DNA of 64,000 bases from Chrysemys picta bellii (lineage: Eukaryota; Chordata; Testudines; Emydidae), in contig NC_088794.1 of the NCBI RefSeq assembly GCF_011386835.1, forward strand, positions 66,418,506 to 66,482,505, read 5' to 3'. The position numbers were made by a program, and so were the translations under genes. Positions within the stretch are counted from its first letter, which is position 1; each line of letters opens with the position of its first letter. Below, piece after piece: positions 21,311 through 31,975 of the stretch. The notes beneath the pieces are model-generated. The model ran no database searches, was not told where the DNA came from, and saw only the letters and a list, made by a program, of their open reading frames with translations.

Positions 21311-24300
21311 AAGCAGGAAAGTGTTTGAGTCCCAATCCTAATATCTAAGGGATCCCAGTGATTTTAAGTGCAAGGCAAAGTTTTACACTAGTATGGACAT
21401 CATAAGTGTGAGTGTAAAATTAATGTAGAGTTGAGGCATCTGGAAGAGGTGTCCATGACAGTGACTAACTCTTCAGTTAAAACAGGGAACTAAATATCTT
21501 TGCCAGCTCTACATCACTATGTAAATACGCCCTTCAGCAGAAACCAAAAATACTTGCTCTTTTAGTGAGTAACACTTCGAAACACAACTTTGATCTCCTT
21601 TTTGGCAACTTCCTCCATGATTTTGGCATCTGTTACTTCCGAGGAGATGGATAAAGATGTATGTGTTTTTAAAAATGTCATTCGTCCTCTATATTGCACA
21701 CTGACATGCCATTTATTTATAATTTATTATATACTGAATCTATTAAAAGTATATGAGTTAAACCTATATTGTTTTTAACTAGCTAAAGCCTTATTTATAA
21801 GTGATAAATATTCTGGCGTAAGATTTATGTCACTAATGAGTAAATCACGAGTTTACGAATGCATTCTAAAGCAAGACAACCACCGTTTAAAGAAAGAGAC
21901 ATCAGGAGCCAACAGGGCAGATTGTCTCTAGATCTTTTATATTATTTTTAAGTGAATTTAGTGCTGGTGAGAGAGAGGGCTGACGTTGGAAAGTGAAACA
22001 CTCTGTTTCCAGAAGAAGGATAACAAAGTCAGTGGGAATGTAGCAGAGCAAATCAGCTGACTGTAGATCTCAGCTCTGATCTGGAAGGATCCCGTTACAA
22101 AGAGGTGAAAATGGTTTTCTGGAGTGTGCCCAAGGGAAGAATCATTCAAAATCATTTTTAAATATTGCTGATAAAAACAATCTCACAGAATGAAGGGGTG
22201 GTGTTGAAGTCTAAGGTTTATGTTTGCAAAGCTGTCTCCCTAGAAGCACAGATTCATATCACAAAAGGGCTGGCTAAACCCTTTACCTTTTGAAGTTGAC
22301 AAATTGAGTTTCATAAATTTTACTCTGTGGGGATCTTTTGGTTGAGACCTTAAAAAGGAGGCTGCCTTGTCTTCTCTGCATATATGTTAGAGATCCTACT
22401 TTTGTAAAAGTAGTAATTTTCTGTGGTGTCCTTGGCCACAATGTTTCCCCTCTCCCATGATGGCCAGGCTCCCTGTCTGGTGCAAAGGACTGAGGGGGAT
22501 CCTTTGGGACAAAAGACACTATATACATATAAAATATTATTTTAAAGCAATTGTATCTTTTTCTGGACTTGCAGTGTGTTTTATGTTAATGTAAATGGAG
22601 CAGTCTGTATATATAATATACCCTGGCACCTGGAGTTCATGTGTACCACTTTGCTGATCTCTACATGCACATGAACTGCTCTTGAAATTGGCGTACAATG
22701 TACAGTCTCTGTTCCTTTCACTCCTGAAAGTAATAGTATCTAATAGAGTTGAACAGCTGCTAGGTATTCAGAGATGTGGATAAATGTGTTTTGTTCTTTC
22801 TTTAATATATTATGCCACTGTCTATAAAACTATGATCAAAGGCTATGAAGTAAATTCAGCCTTTGCTTACAAAGGTGAAACCCCCAATGGAATCAGTTTG
22901 GATGAGTGCTCGCTTATGCCATTTGACCACGTCATTCAAAAACTCTAGAGTCCATTGTTATAAAATATATCTCTTATTGTGTTTATCTTTGGAGGTTGTA
23001 ACACCACATTACCTGGCTATGAGCAAATCTCCCAAATGACCCCAGCCCAGATAAAAGCTCCCAAGCAATCCATTGGTCTCAATCAATTCTCCCACTGCTC
23101 CTTTAACAGATCCTTCCACACTGGTTAATTCACCCCACTCCAGCTCAACAAACGACCTCACCTTGTCCAAATTCTTTCCCCCAACCACAGCAAATGTCTC
23201 TTAGTAGCTCTTTCTATCTGTTTCTATCTTTGGTGGTTCAGCAGATTTTTCTCTTGAAAGCCTGCTCCTATTAGATTACCTACCAAAGCAAGGACTTTCG
23301 AAGTTGTAAAAAGTTTAGGGGAAATTATTGATTTATAACTATTTCACTTAATGTAGAAGTGGTAAATTAATAAGAATCATAATTGAACTTACCATACAAC
23401 AACTATGAACTATTGATTTTCCCATGAACTCAAATGGGGCCTGCAAATCCTTATTGTTACATGACATTCTTACTTCTCCCACTAGGAAATCTCAGGTTCG
23501 CCTCTCCCACTGAGACACCATTGAAGCCGTTGGAGATAGAGGAACATCATTATCATTTGTATTTCACTATCACATTAAATGTGCTAGGTGCTGTCTATAG
23601 TATTAAAAAGTAGGTCTAAATATTTTTTTAAAATCAGTCTCACAATAAATATTTATTTATTTACTCTATCACTAAATAAACATGCATTTCCCCAGTATGG
23701 CCGTAAGGAATTGTGAAATAAAAATGATGATTTGGGGCCAACTCTAGGCCCCATTCAAATTAAGAGCAAAATCTCCATTAATTTCAACTGGACTGGGATT
23801 TGATCTCTGAATAGCAATCCTAAGGAATGTCAGGCTAATTAGACATCATTGAAGATGATGAGGTAAGAGAAACCATATATTAATATACTAGCAGTGGCTT
23901 GGGGGTCTCTGGTGTCACATCATTTTTCTGATCCTAGATTCCCCACTAACTTTATTGTACAACATCACAAACTGAAGTGGCTCCAGTAAACCCCATATCC
24001 ACATATAAACAATCTGTTTTTTCTGCTTAGAAAGTTTTTATTTGACCAACTTAAGTGCACAGAGTGGGTGTAGTGACGGGGGTGGAATCCTCACCATACT
24101 ATTAAAAGCCAAATCGTTGATGCAGGGATAACAAAATCTTTAAAACCTTGCAGCTGCAGTGTCAGTGAAATCAGCCAAAACAACCTTCTTCCTAGTTGCA
24201 AGGAACTGTCAATGATCAGGTATGACTCAGAGTCAGAGATAGATGGTGGCTAAAGCCCGGGTTAGCTTGTTGAGTATGCTTATTGTACAGTTCTCTTCAT

Positions 24301-24480
24301 GTATGCTAATGGGGAGATACTGCTAAAGTGTGCCTGATTTAATGCTCGTTGACATAGACAAAATCAAACATTTATGCCCCAGCTACTGTAGATAAAACTA
24401 ATTGTGCTTGGTAGGTGATCTATCTGGAGTACATACAGTACCACTTATCAACTGTGGTAAGTGGGCAGGTTATAAGCATT
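21311..24480. other. non-coding DNA, mostly unique
   Basis: A+T-rich with no recognised gene or long repeat. Possible short near-palindromes sit at about 22855-22925 ('acccccaatggaatcag') and 23735-23815 ('ctccattaatttcaactggactggg'). Confidence 0.4.
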
Positions 24481-24482
24481 TT

Positions 24483-24650
24483 TATAGAGGGCCTGGTGCT
24501 TTACAGAAAAAATAAATGACAAGTCTCCGCTCCAAGGAGTTTACAGTGGAAGGGTCTCATCTTACAGGCTGCTGAACAATGTGAAGACAAGGGAAATAAG
24601 AACCTCACAAGATTAGACAAAACACAGAAAGGGACGACAAAGAGGAGGTA
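24483..24650 (-). repeat. MIR-like SINE tail, minus strand
   Basis: 'gggcctggtgctttacag', 'caagtctccgctccaaggagtttacagtg', 'agattagacaaaacacagaaaggg' correspond in order to the reversed tail of the copy at 7738-8015. Confidence 0.55.
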
Positions 24651-25340
24651 GACCAAGAGGTGAAGTGAAGTGAAAAGTGGCTGGAGACTCAGAGAAATGT
24701 TCATAAAAGTCAGTAACTTGGGGGTGTTCGTTTACACCACTCTGCTTAATCTCCCTTTCCTTTAGGCACCCTGGGTTTTATCTTCCTTGGGTCAGTAGTG
24801 ATGAAAACTGCTGGTACTGGCACCATCATTGGTCCCACCTTGCTTCACTAGTATGGAGCGGATTTGTTCAGGTGTCAAACACCCAGGTAATTGACAGATT
24901 ACTCGCTTCCCTATGTGTAGTTGAGGGGAAACACTTATTGAATTTTCATTGCTGTTAACCAGGCTATTTTTATTTTTTTAGTTAAATCCTTGGTGTCATA
25001 TATAAGATTATTCATAGATCAAAACACCGACTAAAATACGTTTTAAATGTCAATATTTTCAAGCATTAATTACTTTGCTAATATCATGCATGAATTTGCA
25101 TGCTCCTCTGCTGACAGATTCATGAGTAGCCTTTTCAAACCTCACAGGGTTAGCTCATCCTTCATACAAAGACTAGATCATCTCTCCTGTTTGGAGGAAG
25201 GAGAAATTGTCTGTGGGTGACAGGACAAGGAAAATGGCAAAACTTAGAGGGGAGCAATTACAAAGGGTGGAAGGTCAAGGGCAATTGACCAGGACAAGCA
25301 CGTAAATGAATGACAGACGCATGGAATAGGGTTAAACAGC
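24651..25340. other. non-coding DNA, no feature recognised
   Basis: Unique-looking sequence with only chance frames. Confidence 0.4.
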
Positions 25341-26100
25341 AGGCCTCAACTTTATTAATTATACCTCGGGGAGGAGCAAAATACTGACTGCCCCCTGCTC
25401 TCATGTACCAGACAGTAAGTTGGTTCCCGTGCGGGTTACAGAGCTTTATTCATGAACCAAAGAATAACTTGGGGTATAGCCTCCCTGGTCTACCCTATTG
25501 ACCCCCCCCCCCCCCCCGCATTACACAAAGGGCGCGGGGAAGGAGAATGACAGAGGCTACAAGGCTGGGGAGATGGGGGAAAATTTCAGTGCACAAAGAC
25601 TTCAGGCTTCTCCCCCGCCCCCATGAGCACAAGGTCCAACTGCACAATCCTGGGTTTCATTTACCATGTGGGAGCTGGTCCTTTAGTCTTTATTCACACT
25701 GGACACCAGCCACACATTGCAATCAATCAGTAATTTTAATCTAACCCAACTATACCTCTAGAAGGCTTTAAGGAAGGCAAAAACCCCCACCACACCACAC
25801 CACATAATTTGGCCCAGTGAGAAAAAAATCCTTTCTGATTCCTAAAAGCAGGCAGTTGGTCAGACCTGCAGAATAATAAACGGTACAGTTCCTAATCTAC
25901 AACTATGGGGAGGGAGGCTGGGGCAGTTTACCACAGAGAGAGAGGCTTTTGAAAAGCCCAGGCTTAGCTTAAATTGGCTGCTATGTGCCCGCCTCTGCCT
26001 CTCAGCTGGCCCCATCCCCTTTTCCCAACTAATGGCTTAGCAGAGAACCAAAGGAAGGGGGCACTGACAGGATAGAACTCCCCCCCCCCCCATGCATGCT
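25341..26100. other. G+C-richer block with two long C runs, probable repeat
   Basis: More G+C-rich than its surroundings and carrying C16 (25502-25517) and C12 (26080-26091), plus a short ACACC array at 25788-25803. The phrasing 'agtgagaaaaaaatcctttctgattcc' resembles segments of turtle retroelements, but no termini or protein could be established. The 65-codon frame at 25547-25744 is not convincing. Confidence 0.35.
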
Positions 26101-27439
26101 TTTGAGCTTCTCTCTTTCCCAGATGTCTAGTTAACCATCCTGCCCCACTAACAGCAGTAGAGTAAAAGGATGTTTTAAGGTTGGGGTGGGATATGCAGCA
26201 TCATTTTGGATTGTGATAATTAATCAAAGTGCTGCCTTACACCATTTGCAGCTATAAAAATTGATCCTTTTACTGCCCTGTGAATATTCACTTTTCATCC
26301 CAGGGGTAGATGTGTGAGCTCCAATGACCATACTGAGTTAGCGGGTTGGCTTTTGTATTTTCTTCTTTCTGGGTCCTGAGCAGGCTGGACAGAAGGTGCA
26401 CATTCTGGGATTAATTGATCCATATATGACTTAAGCACTTCTTGCAACATGGAATTAGAGCTCTATGTAAATGATTTTGGTCCTGAAGATGGGAAGCTTT
26501 TCCTCTATCAGACTTCCCACTTATGCAGGCCCTTATCAGTGTTCTATCACACATCTATTTTACATGAAGATAGTGGAAGAAATTTGGTGTTCAAGGAAAT
26601 TAAATCATGAGTAAAATCGTTGGTAAATTTAAGACAATAAGCCAAACCCAGAAGAGTTTACTCATTTTTACCTCTGTCCTAATGCAACTCCACTGAGAGG
26701 TCTGCTGTGCAGGTAAACATGTTCAGAATTTGGTTTGATGTGATGACATAATGGAAGAGGGAAAATCTCAGTAACTTTGATTTTCCTTAATCTCAGGCTG
26801 ACCTTCAGGATTTGCTTTTAAAGTACAAGGTTAAATGTGCTAAACTTTTGAGAATATTTGCCAGCATGAACCATGTTTTACTGTGTCAGAGAAATGAGGA
26901 TGTAACTTTAATTCTACTGAAAATGGCTAAAATCAACTGGGATGAGAATTTTCTATGCCCGTGGCTCCTCCTAATTCCAAGAATCCTTCTGTTAGTCACA
27001 ATTCCCCACTAGAAATAATGGTTTGCAGTGAACTGTAACTGGGTTGGTGAAACAGGTTGTGCAGAACCTGAGTAAATGATCTGAGAGTCAATTGTAATCT
27101 TTCCAGATATGTCTCCTCACACCATAAGCCTGTCAGCGCAGGTTTTTACTTTACAAAATCTTGGATTTTGAAAGGAGAATTTTCATTATTGCTCCTTTGC
27201 ACATGCAATGAGAGATTTCAGGATATGACCAATCAGCTTTCTGATTCATTACAGGGAGAGCTGAGTGGATAAGACTTGGATTGTCATGAGCTTCTGCTAA
27301 AGTTGATGCTACTAGTTGTTCTGAGGGCAAGCTGAGCCAAAGCATGGAAGTTAGAAGATTTAGAATATTTAAAATGTTCCCTTTTGATACAGAGTTGATA
27401 TTAGCATTACAGTTTATTTTTTAAATCGAGAAGGTGGCT
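26101..27439. other. non-coding DNA, no feature recognised
   Basis: Unique-looking. The 66-codon frame at 26812-27012 has no domain. Confidence 0.4.
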
Positions 27440-27515
27440 GAGGTAAACGTCTTATTGGACCAACTTCTGCTGGTGAATAAGACTAACTTTCAAGCTTTCA
27501 TAGCATCTATTTGCT
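27440..27515 (-). mobile_element. PLE-type 3' end, second family, fragment
   Basis: 'gaggtaaacgtcttattggaccaacttctgctggtgaataagac' followed by 'caagctttcatag' is the reverse complement of the family end seen at 1881-1990. Confidence 0.5.
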
Positions 27516-27814
27516 ATTTCCTGAGGAAAATATTAATATCAATGTGTATTTTGTGTGTGACTGTGAGTGATTGACTACCCACATTAGACCCCTATCCAGA
27601 AAATCATAATAGCAAGAATAATTTTGAGTGGTCCCAGTGACTGCAGGGGGGTTGCTCATCAGACTAAGAACTACTTTGTATTAGTGGCATTCACCCAATC
27701 ACTCTGACCAATGTTTTGCGTAGATTTTTTCCCCTTTAACTGTATGTATATACTAAGTTTATTAACAATGGCCTCTGTTTTTAAAAATGGACATAAAGAA
27801 AAGGCAAAGTCTGT

Positions 27815-28088
27815 CCTTAAAATATGTAACAGAGTATAAAAGAGAACTGGATAAATTCATGGTGTTTAAGTCCATTAATGGCTATTAGCCAGGACGGGTA
27901 AGGAATGGTGTCCCTAGCCTCTGTCTGTCAGAGGGTGGAGATGAATGGCAGGAGAGAGATCACTTGATCATTGCCTGTTAGGTTCATTCCCTCTGGGGCA
28001 CCTGGCATTGGCCACTGTCGGTAGACAGGATACTGGGCTAGATGGACCTTCGGTCTGACCCGGTACGGCCTTTCTTATGTTCTTATGT
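27815..28088 (+). mobile_element. CR1 LINE, 3' end
   Basis: Contains 'gagaactggataaattcatgg', 'ggctattagccaggacggg', 'gtgtccctagcctctgtctg', 'gggctagatggaccttcggtctgacc' and ends in 'ttcttatgttcttatgt', the short terminal direct repeat diagnostic of CR1. It is 5'-truncated as usual, keeping only the last ORF2 codons and the 3' UTR. Confidence 0.85.
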
Positions 28089-29690
28089 ATTACGTATAGT
28101 TCCAAAAAATCATACCAAAAAATTGATAATATGACTAGGAATATGTACTGAGGAATTTTCAACTCTGTAAGGATAGCAGCACATATATAGTCAAGGGCAT
28201 ACTTAATGATGCAAATACTATATTAATATACAAACCTGATGAGAAATTTTGTAAAAGATAGAAGATACTGCATATTTTATTTATTAACAAGCTCTCAGAC
28301 AACATGTGTTATTAAAAAGTTCCATAAACAGCTTGGTCACAATGAGCCATGCATGTAATCAGATTAATGAGGAGAGATCTACAATTCAGTGCTGCTCATG
28401 AGTCATAACAAAATCCTTCCCTACAGCTTCATGGCAGCCCTTTATGTACCATTCATTAGATACAGACAGGTAATATTATTAAGAGTGCAAGGAACTACAG
28501 GCCAGGAAAAATTCACTTGACCAAACAAACTTGTATACTTTAAATTTCATTCACTTCACCTCATACTTTCGCTTCCTTCCTAGCTTTAAAAAGATTTACC
28601 TGTCTTTTAAAACCATTAAAGTGGTATGTTCAAGTGCCTTTGCTTGGCATGTCATTTTGCATGTTTATTAATGTATGTGGGACTGGCTGCTTACTCTTCA
28701 TTTCCTATATTCTAAAACGTGCACCCAGGTTTTGAGCACCTCACCTTCTGGCTGGTATTTTCAAAGGAGTCTAAGAAATTTAGGCTTCGGATTCCCACTG
28801 AATCCCAATGGGATTTCAGCACCTAAATTTTAGGCAGCTTTGAAAATCCCATCCTATATTTCTTCCTGTTATATCAAACTCCTTAACAATAAGCCATCTC
28901 AGAGTCTCTCCCCCCTCTCCCCTCCGCCCCAGTGAAAATAGCTCAAATCCTTTAGGATTTTCCTTTCATGAATATTCTGAAAAATATCAACTAACCACAC
29001 AATGAAAAGCTAAAATATCCTTCCTATGGAAAGGTGGCATACATTAATGTAAGTATTTCAGAAAAGGATTGACCGTTTTTAAAAAATACAATAATAATCA
29101 CTTTCCTCTTCTCATGTAGGGGTCCTTAGTTCCTGCATGGAATGTTTGGTATCCCACAGGAATCAACCTCTCTTAAGACATCCCCCCAAGAGACCCTACA
29201 TTGCAGCCATAATTCTCCCAGATTAACATAACAGGACAAGAATCCCTTCCATGGGAGCCTGCTTTGCAGTCCCCATCTCCTGTATTCATCTTAGACATCA
29301 AGGCTCTGATCCATAGGTCATTAAGGTAAATGGAAAGACTCCCATTGACTTAAAAATGGGCTTTGGATCAGGCTTTAAGAAACCAAGTCAAATTCAGATC
29401 TCTTGCAAGGATAGCAGAAAGCAATATTGCCAGGGTATTTGGGCCACCCAACATTTTTTCCTTTATTTACTGTGTAGATTCCATAATCTTCATGTATTTT
29501 CCCTTTGGGGATGCATCCTATGTGTCTTTTTGTTTATTTACTGGGGTTGATGCCTTCAAAGATTTTTTTCTAACTCCCTGATCTGTCTCATTAGAACATG
29601 CATGTTAATCAGTTTGGTTTGTTGTCTCCAGCCACATTGCTCCAAATTACAGTCTCTGTGAACACATGACAGATACATTTATTTGAATAA
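28089..29690. other. non-coding DNA with two near-palindromes
   Basis: Near-palindromes at 28745-28860 ('tttaggcttcggattcccactgaatcccaatgggatttcagcacctaaa') and 29300-29385 ('aggctctgatccat ... actcccattgactt ... ggatcaggctt'). The rest is A+T-rich and unique-looking. On the minus strand, fragments near 29440-29640 may continue the coding relic next door. Confidence 0.4.
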
Positions 29691-29699
29691 ATTCACCAA

Positions 29700-31430
29700 C
29701 AAAAATAAAGGACTCGTGCTATCAGAAAAGTTGAGCCAAGATTCTCCTCAAAGAAGACAACTCCATCATAACCTCCATTGTAAGTAGGTCCCACAGCATC
29801 ATTATCAATAAGAAAAAACTTCCTCTGGAAGGATACTTGGATTACTGGATGAAAAGCTTTTTTCCAATTTAGAAATGTATTCAATTCCTTTTCTATATCA
29901 TTGTGCTTTCTTCTACTTTAGTAATAATTTCATTCCAATCATATTGCTTCCCAGAATATGAATGAAGCTGTACAAAGGGGGCTTCCTCCTTCCAAAGAGA
30001 ATAATAAATTAGCAGACTGCTATGCTACTTCTTCATACTCATTTGCACAGCTAAAAATGAGATCTCCAAGTGTCAGATACAACCTTTCTCCTCAACAGTG
30101 ACACTCAGTATGACACATAGAACTGAGTAGAACTCAACCTACTCAAGCCATTGACCAGATCTCACTCAATGCATAATAATCCAATAGCCCCAAATACAGT
30201 CTTTCCAGCTGATTTTTAGTTTCATCAACAGGCTTGCAAAGCTTCCTCTTTCCACAGGGAAAACTCTTAATGTCCTTCTTTTTGAATTTCCCACATTGTT
30301 TTCCAATCTCTGTCAGGGCCTGAAAATGTAAGGGTTGGGAAGGAGGGGAGGAATTAAAAAGCTAATCAAAATTTGTCATGCCTCCAAAGCAGTTTGAGGT
30401 TGTGGCTTGGTTTCATTCTAGTACTGGGTTGTATTTTATATAATCCAAACAGCAACCATTCAGCCATTTCTAAATCTAAATGTGGGGTGGAAGAGCCTTC
30501 AATTTAGGTGTTGAACATCTACATATGTGCGATGGGTAGAGTGCTGTTTAGCTCATTAGAATATGAGAAAGTCTTGTGAATAAATATACAAGTATATAAT
30601 GTTAGGGCCTGATCCTGAGACGTGCTGAATCTCAGCAAGATTAATAGGAGCTTTCAGGATCAGGCTCTTTATTATTAACACAGTTTTCAATTAATTTGGT
30701 TGTTTTCAGCTATAGTTCTGTATTGGAATTTTTAAAAAATCAAGTATGTTTTCTCCAGTATTATTAGTGGCTGGATTCTGATCTCAGCTACATTGGTGTA
30801 AATCCATAGTGTCTCCACTGAAGTAATAGAATTACTCTGGGTGTACAACAGTAACTGAGCTCTGAATCTAGCCCAAATCTAAACAGTTATGAAAGGCAAA
30901 GTGTCAGAAGCATCTGTTCCAAGTGTTTAGTCCATGCATTGTATAGTTCTTTCATCTATAGTTCTCGTCCCATGTTGTCATCCTGGATTTCTGTTCCACT
31001 TCAAAATTAGCAACACGTCAGCCAGCAATTTCCTCAAAATCCCCTCCACACTCATGGGTACTTCAACAAGCATGATTTGACATCACTGCTGACACTTGAC
31101 ATACCTCCTCCAAAAGACAGTATTCATAGGAATGGCAATCAGCATTTCCAATGCTGAAACATTCTCGAAAGTGCTGCCTGACTCATCTTCATTCGAAAGA
31201 GTCTTCAGCTTCAAGGTAAATTAGAGAATATACTCTATTGTTGGAAAGGACTCAACCCACAGGCCCAGCGTACGAATCAAAATAGGACCGCTTTTGGAGT
31301 GTTTCAGAAATGGAGGACATTTATTGTAAAGCAGTCTTAAACACATTATATTATGTGGTAAACATAGATCCTTCATTACAAGTCTCAGATGGAACTGAAA
31401 TACGTCTGCATGTTCTGCAGTATACATTTT
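29700..31430 (-). pseudogene. decayed minus-strand coding sequence, unidentified
   Basis: Several stretches read like protein on the minus strand. From 31427 downward one frame gives 'MYTAEHADVFQFHLRL', 'LLYNKCPPFLKHSKSGPILI', a TAA at 31221-31223, then in the same frame 'LSNEDESGSTFENVSALEML', 'IPMNTVFWRRYVKCQ', TGA, 'VEVPMSVEGILRKLLADVLL'. At 30319-30166 'KFKKKDIKSFPCGKRKLCKP' and 'ETKNQLERLYLGLLDYYALS'. Near 29995-29915 'KEEAPFVQLHSYSGKQYDWN'. After a frameshift, 29880-29740 gives 'IDNDAVGPTYNGGYDGVVFF'. Stops and at least one frameshift rule out an intact gene. I do not recognise the family. It may be a transposon protein, a retrocopy or a host gene. One part could be a spliced exon (30166-30319). 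Confidence 0.4.
30166..30319 (-). other. candidate exon with splice-like borders
   Basis: On the minus strand the 154-bp stretch is open throughout in one frame (51 codons plus one base). A pyrimidine-rich tract ending 'cattttcag' precedes it and 'gtgagatctgg' follows it, matching acceptor and donor consensus. The peptide contains 'FPCGKRKLCKP' and 'LERLYLGLLDYY'. With broken coding sequence on both sides it may be an exon of a decayed gene, or chance. No homologue recognised. Confidence 0.3.
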
Positions 31431-31784
31431 ACATGGCGATTTTTTGTAGCTTACGCAACCATAGTATCGTACACTTGTAGAGCTAATATGAAGCCAACAA
31501 TTTTTTTTCTCTCAAAATATTTGCCATGGGGGAAAAAAAACAATTACCCTACAAAAACTGGCAAAATGTTGAGGGGGGGAATTGGTAGAGTTTCCTGGTA
31601 GTATGAAAATACATTTTAATTCCCCTCTCCACCATGATGTTTGGTCTGTTTTCTATGATCATGCAAATTTATGCAATGATTTGTCAAAGCCATTTTGACC
31701 AGTGAAAAGTTTTTCATATTTGAAAGTAGCAGGAGAGACTTTTGTTAATTGCCTTTTTTTTTTCATTATGTGGGTAAGGTCTAG

Positions 31785-31975
31785 AGCCCTGTTTATTGAA
31801 GGTAGAGTATTAGCTTAAGAATCTTAGATTCTATTTCCTGCTCTGCTACTGACTTGAAGTGTGTCCTTAACCAAATCTCACTCCTTCTAGACTTCAGCAA
31901 AAATACTGTTACCCTGACCTTAATTTTACTATTAGTAAAATTGAGAATAAGTTAAGAATGATTCCTGTTTATGGG
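31785..31975 (+). repeat. MIR-like SINE, 5' half, plus strand
   Basis: 'agattctatttcctgctctgctactgacttgaagtgtgtccttaaccaaatctcactcc' follows the MIR head and core ('..ggctctgccactgac..gctgtgtgacctt..'). The 3' half is degraded after 'aattttactattag'. Confidence 0.55.
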
